This document shows positions 51,923 to 60,013 of a stretch of 64,000 nt of DNA, piece after piece. Position 1 is the first letter of the stretch, and each line of letters starts with the position of its first letter. The stretch lies in assembly GCF_900115345.1 (NCBI RefSeq), contig NZ_FOWC01000001.1, positions 1,364,001-1,428,000 on the forward strand, written 5' to 3'. A program made the translations under genes and the position numbers. Below the pieces are notes generated by a model. That model was not told the origin of the DNA. It saw nothing but the letters and a program-made list of their open reading frames with translations, and searched no databases. The DNA comes from Amycolatopsis rubida (GTDB lineage: Bacteria; Actinomycetota; Actinomycetes; Mycobacteriales; Pseudonocardiaceae).

Positions 51923-52576
51923 GTGGGCGTGCAGCACAGGTGGATCGACGAGACTCTGTCGTCGACGCGGTTTCGGCCGTACTTGCGCAAGATGGACGGG
52001 GACTGCGCGACAGCGATCGACCTCTACTGGTGGAACGTGGAAGTGTCGGCCGCGTTTTACCCCGCGTTGCACTGCCTGGAACTGGCATTGCGCAACGCCT
52101 TGCACCGGCAGCTGGTGGAAAGGTTCGGCCGCCCGGGCTGGTGGGACGTCGCCCCGCTGGAAGACCGTCACTACGCGTTGGTCGGCAAGGCCGCCGACAA
52201 GGTTCGGCAGCAGCTCCGGCAGCGCCGACCGGTCACGCCCGATGATCTGGTTGCCGAGCTTTCCTTCGGGTTCTGGGTGTGGCTGGTGGGCAAGGAGTAC
52301 CACCGGTCACTGTGGGAGCCGTGGCTGCACCGCGCCTTTCCGCACCGCAGGCAGCCCAGGTCGGCCCTGTACCGCGACCTGGACGAGGTGCGCCGGTTCC
52401 GGAACCGGATCATGCACTACGAGCCGATCCATCATCGGCATCTGGAGGCTGACCACGCGACCATCCTCCGGCTGATCGGCTGCCTGTGCCCGGAGGTGCT
52501 GGTGCAGTTGCGAAGGCGCGACCAGGTCGAAACGATCCTTGCCCGAAGGCCCGAGCGGGGAGGAGAACGTCGATGA
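51923..52576 (+). CDS. Abi-like HEPN protein (probable phage-defence RNase)
   Basis: A 217-residue protein with the pattern of the Abi_2/AbiD/F-like group. DLYWWNVEVSAAFYPALHCLELALRNALH at ~33-61 and AELSFGFWVWLVGKEYHRSLWEPWLHRAF at ~111-139 are family stretches, and residues 160-165 form a HEPN RNase motif, R-N-x3-H (RFRNRIMHYEPI). HEPN proteins of this kind usually cleave RNA and cause abortive infection. The GTG start has GAGGGGGA upstream; GTG 51929 is an alternative. The stop overlaps the ATG of the methyltransferase, so the two are coupled. The methyltransferase may sense or restrain the HEPN protein; that relation is inference. Confidence 0.87.
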   Translation: MGVQHRWIDETLSSTRFRPYLRKMDGDCATAIDLYWWNVEVSAAFYPALHCLELALRNALHRQLVERFGRPGWWDVAPLEDRHYALVGKAADKVRQQLRQRRPVTPDDLVAELSFGFWVWLVGKEYHRSLWEPWLHRAFPHRRQPRSALYRDLDEVRRFRNRIMHYEPIHHRHLEADHATILRLIGCLCPEVLVQLRRRDQVETILARRPERGGERR

Positions 52577-54792
52577 GCCTCCCGGAGGGTATGCGGTCCG
52601 CGGCGGATCTGGCGAAGCTGGCGGAAGTCAACGCGAGCGCTTTCAGCAACTGGCGGTCCCGCTCGCCGGAATTTCCTCCGCCGCACAAGATCGGGGGGAA
52701 GGAACTGTTCGAGATCCCGGCGGTCGCTGAGTGGTTGAAAGAACGGCGGATTCCTGTCCATCGACGGAAGGAAGGCGAGCCGGAGGGCTACACCTATGGC
52801 GACCGTCTTCTCCGAAACCTCGGTCCCGGACAGCTGCCTGACTCAGGTGCGGCGCAGACCAGGCCGGTGACCGAAGCTGACCTTGCTGACCGGGTGTGGG
52901 AGGCGGTTGAGTCCATGCTCGATTCGCTTGACCGTTTCGCCGCTCTCGACTACCTGCTCGGATTGGTGTACTTGCGTTCCGCTCAGCCGGCGGACTGGAA
53001 AGCTGTGACTGGCACCAGAACCTGGCCGGAAGCGCAGGAGGTGCTCCGCGGCATCTCGGTACCGGTCCCGGGCGCGGCAGACCGATTGTTGTTCACGCGC
53101 GTGCTTGAAGTATCGAGCCCAGCTCTTCGGAAAGCAGTCGACCTCGTGGACCGGTTTCCGGCGAAGGAAAACGCCGGCCAGCTGGGCTCAGTGCTTCTCG
53201 GGCTCACTCGGCGGCAATCAGGCCGAAGCGGAGGGCAGTTCACGCCGCCCGAGGTCGCGCGGCTCATGGTCGATCTGCTCGGCGACGAGCCGGTGTACTC
53301 GGCATATGACCCCTTTTGCGGGTCGGGTGAATTGCTGACTGTCGCCGCCGAGCGAATAGCCGGCGTTCCCGCCGATGTTCCCATCGAGGTATTCGGCAAG
53401 GCCGGCGACCAGTGGTCCTGGTCGACCTCCTGGATGAACTTGGCTCTGCATGGGGTCGAGGCCGAACTTGGCGAGCCCGGGCTTGCGGTGAAGAAGGACA
53501 GCTTTCCGGGGTTGACCTTTGACCGGATCCTGGCCAATCCGCCGTTCAACCTCAAGTCGGCTGAGCTGGACAAGAGAGTCCTGCGGTGGGGTGAGCCGCC
53601 GGAGAAGAACGCGAATTTCGCCTGGTTGCAACATGTTGCCGCGAAACTCGCGCCGAGTGGCCGGGCGGCGGTGATCATGCCGTCGGGAGCTGCGTCCAGC
53701 AAGAACGAGGCGCATATTCGCGGTGCGTTGATCGAGGATGGCATCGTCGAATGCGTCATCGCATTGCCTGCCCGGCTCTTCCGTTTTACCGCAATTCCCG
53801 TTCATCTCTGGCTTCTGCGGGCTCCGGGATGCAACGTGTTCGGCGACGAAGTGCTGCTCATCGATGCCAGCGACGAGGCGGAGGCCGACCGGTCCGCACG
53901 ACGGTTGACAACGGCGGCGATCGATCGAGCGGTCGATGAACACCGCCGCTGGTCGAGTTCGCAGAAGGGCAGCTTTTTCGGCAGTCCGGGCTACTCTCGC
54001 GCGGTGCCCTATTCGGAGCTTGAGGAGGGCGACTACAACCTTCAGCCCGCACGGTATGTCTCCAGGAAGGCGGAGCACCGGGAAGACGGCCCGGCTGCCG
54101 CCTTTGCCGCAGCGCGCCGTGAGCTGGCCGAGTTGACTGAGCAGGTACGCCAGCTGAACGACGGTCTTGAGTCGACTGCGGCTGCCGTGCTGTCTTCGGG
54201 CCGGGCAAAGGTGACCGGGGAACGGGTGCGCCTCGGCAAAGTGTGCGAGGTTCTTCCCGGCCCAGGCAGCGTGAAGCGGCAAGGCGACAGTCCGGGCACG
54301 CCGTTAGTCCTGCCTCGCAACATTCGAAACAACCAGGTCGACTACGGCGAACTCGACCTCGTTCCCGAAGCCTTGGCTGCGCGGTATGCCAGATACCGGC
54401 TGGCTGAGCGGGACGTTGTCAGCGCACGGGCAGGCACGCTAGGGCGGTTCGGGTTGGTGCGATCCGCCGAAGCAGGCTGGCTGCTCGGGCCGGGGTGTGT
54501 CGGGTTCCGGCCGGGGCCGGAAGTCGACCCGCACTATCTCGTCTACTACTTGAACGGAGCTGACGCGCAAGAATGGTTGCGGCGCAACGCTGTCGGCACC
54601 GCGGTTCGGTACTTCAGCTCCGACCTGCTCCGGTCGATGCCCATCTTTTTGCCAGAACTCCGCAAGCAGGCGGAGATCGTCGATCTGTTGCGGCCGTATC
54701 AGCTGTCTTCGGTGGCGCACGCCGAGCTAGGTTCCCAGCTCGCGCATTCGCTCGACTTGTTGACTTCGATACTCTTTCGCCCCAGTGCCTGA
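52573..54792 (+). CDS. Fused N-6 DNA methyltransferase-specificity protein with HTH
   Basis: A 739-residue adenine-type methyltransferase. Residues ~8-55 form an HTH (AADLAKLAEVNASAFSNWRSR...AVAEWLKERR). The HsdM-like core has GQFTPPEVARLMVDLL, SAM motif I YDPFCGSGELL (D246) and catalytic motif NPPF (322-325). From ~550 a coiled coil (FAAARRELAELTEQVRQLND) leads into a type I specificity-like target-recognition domain (VRLGKVCEVLPGPGSV...LPRNIRNNQ...VVSARAGTLGRFGLV...YLVYYLNGADAQEWLR) ending in ELRKQAEIVDLL. One chain thus holds M and half-S functions, and no restriction subunit is present. It is a larger homologue in architecture of the protein at 5744-7486, here paired with an Abi-like HEPN gene. 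Confidence 0.9.
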   Translation: MSLPEGMRSAADLAKLAEVNASAFSNWRSRSPEFPPPHKIGGKELFEIPAVAEWLKERRIPVHRRKEGEPEGYTYGDRLLRNLGPGQLPDSGAAQTRPVTEADLADRVWEAVESMLDSLDRFAALDYLLGLVYLRSAQPADWKAVTGTRTWPEAQEVLRGISVPVPGAADRLLFTRVLEVSSPALRKAVDLVDRFPAKENAGQLGSVLLGLTRRQSGRSGGQFTPPEVARLMVDLLGDEPVYSAYDPFCGSGELLTVAAERIAGVPADVPIEVFGKAGDQWSWSTSWMNLALHGVEAELGEPGLAVKKDSFPGLTFDRILANPPFNLKSAELDKRVLRWGEPPEKNANFAWLQHVAAKLAPSGRAAVIMPSGAASSKNEAHIRGALIEDGIVECVIALPARLFRFTAIPVHLWLLRAPGCNVFGDEVLLIDASDEAEADRSARRLTTAAIDRAVDEHRRWSSSQKGSFFGSPGYSRAVPYSELEEGDYNLQPARYVSRKAEHREDGPAAAFAAARRELAELTEQVRQLNDGLESTAAAVLSSGRAKVTGERVRLGKVCEVLPGPGSVKRQGDSPGTPLVLPRNIRNNQVDYGELDLVPEALAARYARYRLAERDVVSARAGTLGRFGLVRSAEAGWLLGPGCVGFRPGPEVDPHYLVYYLNGADAQEWLRRNAVGTAVRYFSSDLLRSMPIFLPELRKQAEIVDLLRPYQLSSVAHAELGSQLAHSLDLLTSILFRPSA

Positions 54793-54794
54793 CC

Positions 54795-55694
54795 TCACGC
54801 CGGCAGCAGCTCCTCCGGTGTAACCGCGGGCTTCCTCCGCAGCGATCCCAGCAGCACCCCGCCGATCACCACCGCCGCGGCGACCAGGGTCAGTGCCGTC
54901 GGCACCTCGCCGAGGACGAAGAACGACGCCGTCAGCCCCACCACCGGCACCAGCAGCGAGAACGGCGCGACCACACCCGCTGGGTTGCGGCGCATCAGCG
55001 TGGTCCAGATGCCCGAGCCCACGACTGTTCCGAAAACGACCACGTACGCCAGGCCCGCGATGCCGATCAGACCGGTCTTGGTGCCGAGCGTCGCCAGCGA
55101 ATGCCAGGCGGCTCCGGGACCTTCGAAGATGCTCGACAGCGCCAGCATCGGCAGCGGCGGCACCACCGACATCCACAGGGTCAGGTGCAACGGGTTGTCC
55201 GGCTCCGCGCGGCGCATGCTCAGGTTGCCGATCGCCCAGCTCAGCGCGGCCAGCAAGGTCAGCAGCACCGGCACCAGCGCGGCGTGGGCGGACTGCTGCC
55301 AGGCGATCGCGGTCATGCCCGCCACCGCGAGCAGGATCCCGGCCAGCTGCCGTCCGGAGACGCGTTCCCGCAGCAGCACCGCGCCCAGCAGCACGGTGAA
55401 CGGCGCGGACGCCTGCAGCACCAGCGACGCGAGCCCGGTCGGCATGCCCAGGTGCATCGCGACGAACAGGAACGCGAACTGCCCGGTGCCGAACCCGAGC
55501 CCGTAGCCAAGGAGGTAGCGCAGCTTCACGCGCGGCCGCGGCACGAGCAACACCGTCGGGATCGCGATCAGCAGAAACCGCAGCGCACCCGCGAACATCG
55601 GCGGGAATTGGCCGAGTGTGGCGTGGATCGCAATGAAATTCAGGCCCCACAAGACGGCGACGAACACAGCGAGCAGACGGTCCCGGATGGCCAT
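54795..55694 (-). CDS. EamA/DMT-family transporter
   Basis: A 299-residue transporter with ten predicted helices in two EamA repeats: LLAVFVAVLWGLNFIAIHATL...PPMFAGALRFLLIAIPTVLLVP in the first, and LLTLLAALSWAIGNLSMRRA...GVVAPFSLLVPVVGLTASFFVLGE in the second. Family members export amino acids, metabolites or drugs. ATG 55694 starts it. It is divergent from a LysR gene with a dyad between them, so LysR control is likely. The stop is 2 bp from the convergent methyltransferase stop. Confidence 0.92.
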   Translation of the reverse strand: MAIRDRLLAVFVAVLWGLNFIAIHATLGQFPPMFAGALRFLLIAIPTVLLVPRPRVKLRYLLGYGLGFGTGQFAFLFVAMHLGMPTGLASLVLQASAPFTVLLGAVLLRERVSGRQLAGILLAVAGMTAIAWQQSAHAALVPVLLTLLAALSWAIGNLSMRRAEPDNPLHLTLWMSVVPPLPMLALSSIFEGPGAAWHSLATLGTKTGLIGIAGLAYVVVFGTVVGSGIWTTLMRRNPAGVVAPFSLLVPVVGLTASFFVLGEVPTALTLVAAAVVIGGVLLGSLRRKPAVTPEELLPA

Positions 55695-55719
55695 GCCGCC
55701 ACTCTGCCTAGGCAAACCT

Positions 55720-55766
55720 TGAAGCACCAGCGAGAAAAACTGTACCGACTGTGTAGCAGTGCTTCA
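55720..55766. promoter_or_regulatory. Candidate LysR operator dyad
   Basis: TGAAGCAC (55720-55727) is the exact inverted match of GTGCTTCA (55759-55766), 31 bp apart, in the gap between the divergent EamA and LysR genes. The two-site arrangement fits a LysR tetramer. Confidence 0.5.
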
Positions 55767-55780
55767 CATACACTGCGCGG

Positions 55781-56686
55781 ATGGACTTGGGCAGGCTCCG
55801 GACGCTGCGCGAATTCGCCGATCGGGGCAGCGTCACCGCCGCCGCTCGGGCGCTGCACTGCACGCCGTCGGCGATCTCCCAGCAGCTGCGCGCGTTGCAG
55901 GCGGAGGTCGGCATCGCACTCACCGAACCGGCGGGCCGCGGCCTGCGGCTCACCGACGCGGGCCGCGCACTGGTCGCCCGCGCCGACGACGTGCTGGCCG
56001 CACTGGACCGGGCCGAGGCGGAGCTGGCCACCTACCGCAGCGCCCCGCGCGGACGCGTGCGGATCGCGATCTTTCAATCCGCGGGCCTGCTGCTCCTGCC
56101 CGGCCTGCTGCGCCGCATCGACCAGTACGAAAACCTCGATGTCGACGTCCGCGACGTCGACATGGTCCCGCCGCAGGTGCCCGGCCTGGTCGCCGACTAC
56201 GACGTTGTCGTCGCCCACCGCGACGAGCACGCGCCCGAATTCGACACCGAACGCCTCGACGTCGTCCCGCTGCTGCGCGAACCGCTGGACGTCGCCCTGC
56301 CTGTCGGTCACCGCCTCGCCCGCAACCGCCGCGTCGAACTGGCCGATCTCGCCGACGAACGCTGGATTTCGGTGGATCACGGCTTCCCGGTCGACGACGT
56401 CCTGCGCTCGCTGACCGTGCGCACCGGGGTGCGGCCGCAGATCGTCCAGCGCATCAACGATTTCCGGATCACTGAACGGCTTGTCGCGGCGGGGCATGGG
56501 ATCGCGTTGATGCCCCGGTACACAATGGACACTCGACGGGGCAGTGGTTTGGCGGGCCGTCCGCTGGCCGGAATCCGGGCGGCGCGGCTGGTGGAAGCGG
56601 TGTGTCGTACGGGTGCCGCGAATCGTCCGGCGGTCGCGACGGTGATCGACGAGTTGCGTGCCGAAGTGGCCGCTCTGCCGACCTAG
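55781..56686 (+). CDS. LysR-family transcriptional regulator
   Basis: A 301-residue regulator. The N-terminal HTH (LGRLRTLREFADRGSVTAAARALHCTPSAISQQLRALQAEVG) is canonical, followed by the linker helix and a periplasmic-binding-like effector domain (VRIAIFQSAGLLLLPGLL...GHGIALMPRY). It probably controls the adjacent divergent transporter and itself. Its 3' end overlaps the convergent TetR gene by 4 bp. Confidence 0.95.
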   Translation: MDLGRLRTLREFADRGSVTAAARALHCTPSAISQQLRALQAEVGIALTEPAGRGLRLTDAGRALVARADDVLAALDRAEAELATYRSAPRGRVRIAIFQSAGLLLLPGLLRRIDQYENLDVDVRDVDMVPPQVPGLVADYDVVVAHRDEHAPEFDTERLDVVPLLREPLDVALPVGHRLARNRRVELADLADERWISVDHGFPVDDVLRSLTVRTGVRPQIVQRINDFRITERLVAAGHGIALMPRYTMDTRRGSGLAGRPLAGIRAARLVEAVCRTGAANRPAVATVIDELRAEVAALPT

Positions 56687-57237
56687 CCGGGTTCCCGGGC
56701 CGGAAGCCCGCGCAGCAAAGTATCGAGAAACAGCTCAAACCGCGGCGCGTCCGGACCGAGGTCGAGCGGGTTCTCCCGCACGGCGAGCCAGCTGACCGTG
56801 CACGTGATGAAGATGTACCAGCTCTGCTCGGCCAGTTCCGGCGGCACTCCGGCGTTCGTGAACGCGGCGACCACCTGCGAGCGCAGCTTGCCGAACGAAT
56901 CCGCGTTGTGCCGATGCGGCCGGGATAACCGGGTCGCGTAACCGGGGACCGCGAGGAACTGGTCGTGCATCGCCCACGCGACCTGTGCGAGCCATGGCCG
57001 CCAAGACCGGCGTGGCGGTCCTTCCGCCGGAAGCACCCGCTCCAGCACTACCTCGCTGATCAGATCGAACAGCGCGTCCCGATTGGCGACCCAGCGATAG
57101 AGCGCGCCGTGCGTCACGCCAAGCCGTGCCGCCAGTTCGCGCATGGTCAACGTGTCGAGGTTCCCCTCGGACAACGCCGCGTCGACGATCCGCTCGCGAT
57201 CGAGCTGCGCGGGGCGGCCGGGCCGCGGTCGGGTCAT
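56683..57237 (-). CDS. TetR-family transcriptional regulator
   Basis: A 184-residue repressor. The HTH is at ~12-60 (RERIVDAALSEGNLDTLTMRELAARLGVTHGALYRWVANRDALFDLI), and the C-terminal domain is of the TetR_C_11 or C_1-like kind (WRPWLAQVAWAMHDQFLAVPGYATRL). A palindrome in the gap to the divergent esterase gene is the likely operator. Confidence 0.94.
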   Translation of the reverse strand: MTRPRPGRPAQLDRERIVDAALSEGNLDTLTMRELAARLGVTHGALYRWVANRDALFDLISEVVLERVLPAEGPPRRSWRPWLAQVAWAMHDQFLAVPGYATRLSRPHRHNADSFGKLRSQVVAAFTNAGVPPELAEQSWYIFITCTVSWLAVRENPLDLGPDAPRFELFLDTLLRGLPAREPG

Positions 57238-57262
57238 AGCTCAGGACTCTACCGAGGCAGAG

Positions 57263-57283
57263 TTAGTGACCAATGGTTACTAA
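57263..57283. promoter_or_regulatory. Candidate TetR operator
   Basis: TTAGTGACC and GGTTACTAA flank AAT: 9-bp arms with one mismatch, centred between the TetR gene and the esterase. It lies 18 bp before the esterase ATG and 25 bp from the TetR start. Confidence 0.75.
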
Positions 57284-57301
57284 TGAGCGTACAGTCGTGG
57301 C

Positions 57302-58414
57302 ATGGCAAACATCGAGGGCACCGTGCGGCCCGGTTTCGAACAGGTGCGGGACACGTTCGCGGCAGTCGCCGACGGAGCCGCCCAGCTGGTGGCGTACCAC
57401 CGTGGTGAGCGAGTAGCCGATTTGTGGACCGGTGTCGACGGGGATGCTCTGCTCGGTGCCTACTCCGCGACGAAAGGTGCGGCACACCTGGTCGTCGCGC
57501 TCCTGGTCCAGGACCGAGTGCTGGACCTTGACCAGCGGGTGCGCCACTACTGGCCGGAGTTCTCGGCCGACGTCACCCTGCGGCAACTCCTGGCGCACCG
57601 AGCCGGACTGGTCGGCGCTGACGAAGGATTCAGCCGCGCGGAACTCGCGGACGACCGGATCGTCGCGGAACGACTGGCCCGCCAGCGCCCGTTCTGGCGG
57701 CCGGGAAGCGCGTTCGGCTACCACGCACTGGTCGTCGGCGCGCTCAGCGGCGAGGTCGTGCTGCGGGCGACCGGCCGCACCATCCAGGAACACTTCGCCG
57801 AACGGGTCCGCGATCCGTACACAGTGGACTTTTACCTCGGCCTCCCCGCCGAACTGGAGCCGCGATTCGCCAGTGCGCAGCCGATGATCCTGACCCCCGA
57901 GCGGCGGCTTGCCCCGCCCGCCGCGAACAGCCTGAACGGGATCGCGTTCAACCGGCACCACCCGGACGGCCCGGAGGTCGGGGAACTGCCGAATCTGCCG
58001 GAGGTCCGGCGGCTCGGCCCGGCCTCGTTCGGCGGCGTCGCCTCGGCTCGCGGCTTGGCCCGGATGTACGCGGCCGCGATCAGCCCGCTGGACGGCGAAC
58101 CGCCGCTGCTGAAGCCGGAAACCGCCGCCGAGTTCGCGCAGATCCAGTCCGTCGGCCACGACGTGGTGTTGCGCGAGCGCAAAGCATTCGGCATCGGATT
58201 CCACGCCACCGGCGAGTACTACCCGGAGCTGGGCCAGGGCAGCTTCGGGCACAGCGGCGCGGGCGGCCAGCAGGCGTTCGCCGACCCGCGCAACGGCATC
58301 GCCTACGGCTACACCCGCCGCCGGGTCCCGTTCCCCGCCGCCGCCGCTCCGGAGAACGAACCGCTGATCAAGGCGCTGTACTCGGCGCTGCGTGCCGTCG
58401 AATCGCGATCGTGA
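57302..58414 (+). CDS. Serine hydrolase of the beta-lactamase/EstB family
   Basis: A 370-residue class C beta-lactamase-like hydrolase. The nucleophile motif is SATK (S55-x-x-K58), the second motif is YHALVVG (Tyr near residue 140) and HSGAGG takes the KTG place. It has no signal peptide and is probably an intracellular esterase. It should be repressed by the divergent TetR protein. The 3' end overlaps the convergent DedA-like gene by 47 bp. Confidence 0.92.
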   Translation: MANIEGTVRPGFEQVRDTFAAVADGAAQLVAYHRGERVADLWTGVDGDALLGAYSATKGAAHLVVALLVQDRVLDLDQRVRHYWPEFSADVTLRQLLAHRAGLVGADEGFSRAELADDRIVAERLARQRPFWRPGSAFGYHALVVGALSGEVVLRATGRTIQEHFAERVRDPYTVDFYLGLPAELEPRFASAQPMILTPERRLAPPAANSLNGIAFNRHHPDGPEVGELPNLPEVRRLGPASFGGVASARGLARMYAAAISPLDGEPPLLKPETAAEFAQIQSVGHDVVLRERKAFGIGFHATGEYYPELGQGSFGHSGAGGQQAFADPRNGIAYGYTRRRVPFPAAAAPENEPLIKALYSALRAVESRS

Positions 58415-58928
58415 TCGCGGTGCCCAGCAGCACCGCGATGGTCAGCGACAACGCGAGGCTCAGCCCGGGCTCGGCAACCAGTTGCCCGCCGGCGTAGCCG
58501 AGGAACGCGACATACGACGTCCACAGCAGCACCCCAACTGCGGAGGCGGTCAGAAACTCGGTGAACCGCCACCGCAACGAGCCGGCCAGCAGCGCGCCGA
58601 CCGTCCCGCCGGAAGGCAGCCATCGCGCGACCACCAGGACCGGCCGCGGATGCCGTTGCAAGCGCCCGTCGAGCCAGGTCAGCCCGGCGGCCAGCTTGCG
58701 CCGACGGCCCAGCCGGGCCAGCACGCGAGCCCCGCCGAACCGCCCGAGCGCGTACAACGCCTGGTCAGACAGCAGACAGCCGAAGCTGGCGACCGCGATC
58801 ACGACGGCCAGCGAGGTCCCGTGCTGCGCGGCGGCCACGCCCATGCCGAGCAGCGTCACCTCGGTGGGCAACACCGGCACCAGCGAGACAACGAACAGCA
58901 CCACCAGCCCAGTCGTCGTAGCGTCCAT
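58368..58928 (-). CDS. Short DedA-like membrane protein
   Basis: A 186-residue membrane protein with VSLVPVLPTEVTLLGMGVAAAQ as first re-entrant region, FGCLLSDQALYALGRFGG, VVARWLPSGGTVGALLAGSL (arginine motif) and two final helices. It matches the SNARE-associated/DedA fold but is shorter and more diverged than the DedA protein at 50896-51543. Starts at ATG 58928. Confidence 0.85.
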   Translation of the reverse strand: MDATTTGLVVLFVVSLVPVLPTEVTLLGMGVAAAQHGTSLAVVIAVASFGCLLSDQALYALGRFGGARVLARLGRRRKLAAGLTWLDGRLQRHPRPVLVVARWLPSGGTVGALLAGSLRWRFTEFLTASAVGVLLWTSYVAFLGYAGGQLVAEPGLSLALSLTIAVLLGTAITIAIRRHAAPSTAP

Positions 58929-59082
58929 GTCTCTATTAACCGCTCCGCCGGTGCCGATGAGTCCCCATCACCGGCTCTTCACAGCAAGGCACAGCCGGGA
59001 CACAGATTCCTGGAACCCGGACAGCGGATGTCAGGTTTCGCCCGCACGATGGTGGTCCACCGAGAGAAAAGGGGCGAACGGG

Positions 59083-60000
59083 ATGAGCGGGGAACTGGCG
59101 GGCAAGGTCGCGCTCGTGGCGGGCGGCACGCGCGGGGCGAGCCGGGCGATCGCGGTCGAGCTGGGCCGGGCCGGGGCGTACGTGTACGTCACCGGCCGCA
59201 CGACGCGGGCCGGACGGTCCGAAGTGGACCGTCCGGAGACCATTGAGGACACTCTGGAGCGGATTGAAGCCGTGGGCGGCAAGGGAATGGCGCTGCGGGT
59301 CGACCACCTGGTCAGCGACGAGGTCGCCGCGCTCGCCAAGCGCATCGACGCCGAGCACGGCGGCCTCGACATCCTGGTCGACGGCATCTGGGGCGGCGAC
59401 CGCTACCTGGAGTGGGGCAAACCGGTCTGGGAGCATTCGCTGGAGGCCAGCCTGCGGATGCTGCGGCTGTCCCTCGACGCGCACCTGATCACCAGCCACC
59501 ATCTGTTCCCGCTGGTGATCCGCCGTCCGGGCGGGCTGGTGATCGAACTGACCGACGGCACCGCCGAGTACAACCAGAAGTACCGCGAAGGCACGTCGCT
59601 GCCGTACTACCTGGCCAAGGCGGCGATCAACGTACTGGCGGTCGGCGAGGCGGCCGAACTGAAATCGCACGATTGCACCGCGATCGCGTTCACCCCGGGT
59701 TGGCTGCGTTCGGAAGCGATGCTGGAGATTTTCGAGGTCACCGAGGAAAACTGGCGCGACGCGACCGTCCGCGAGCCGCATTTCGTGATCTCGGAATCGC
59801 CGGTCTTCTCCGGCCGCACGGTCGTCGCGCTCGCCGCCGACGCGGACCGGCACCGCTGGACCGGCCAGACCGTTTCCAGCGGACAGCTGGCGAAGGTCTA
59901 CGAGATCGACGACGTGGACGGCAGCCGTCCGGACGCGTGGCGGTACATCGAGCAGGTCCAGGAACCCGGAAAGCCCGCCGACGCCAGCGGCTACCGCTGA
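59083..60000 (+). CDS. Short-chain dehydrogenase/reductase
   Basis: A 305-residue SDR. The cofactor motif is GGTRGASRAIA (usual TGxxxGIG altered), ILVDGIWGG replaces the NNAG strand, and the YxxxK pair lies in LPYYLAKAAI. It is longer than classical SDRs, with a C-terminal extension (ATVREPHFVISESPVFSGRTV). Arg in the TGRTTRAG loop suggests NADPH preference. The substrate is unknown. It converges on a WYL regulator. Confidence 0.88.
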   Translation: MSGELAGKVALVAGGTRGASRAIAVELGRAGAYVYVTGRTTRAGRSEVDRPETIEDTLERIEAVGGKGMALRVDHLVSDEVAALAKRIDAEHGGLDILVDGIWGGDRYLEWGKPVWEHSLEASLRMLRLSLDAHLITSHHLFPLVIRRPGGLVIELTDGTAEYNQKYREGTSLPYYLAKAAINVLAVGEAAELKSHDCTAIAFTPGWLRSEAMLEIFEVTEENWRDATVREPHFVISESPVFSGRTVVALAADADRHRWTGQTVSSGQLAKVYEIDDVDGSRPDAWRYIEQVQEPGKPADASGYR

Positions 60001-60013
60001 TGCCGACGTTCCT

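Noticed and set aside
51763..51990. Cys/His-rich minus-strand frame opposite the HEPN leader
   Set aside because: Runs against a good plus-strand promoter and into the HEPN gene; no ribosome site; similarity to zinc-binding proteins is superficial.
7483..54792. Complete Pgl or BREX system
   Set aside because: Only methyltransferase- and kinase-like members are present; no PglZ, PglY/BrxC or BrxL-like protein is seen.
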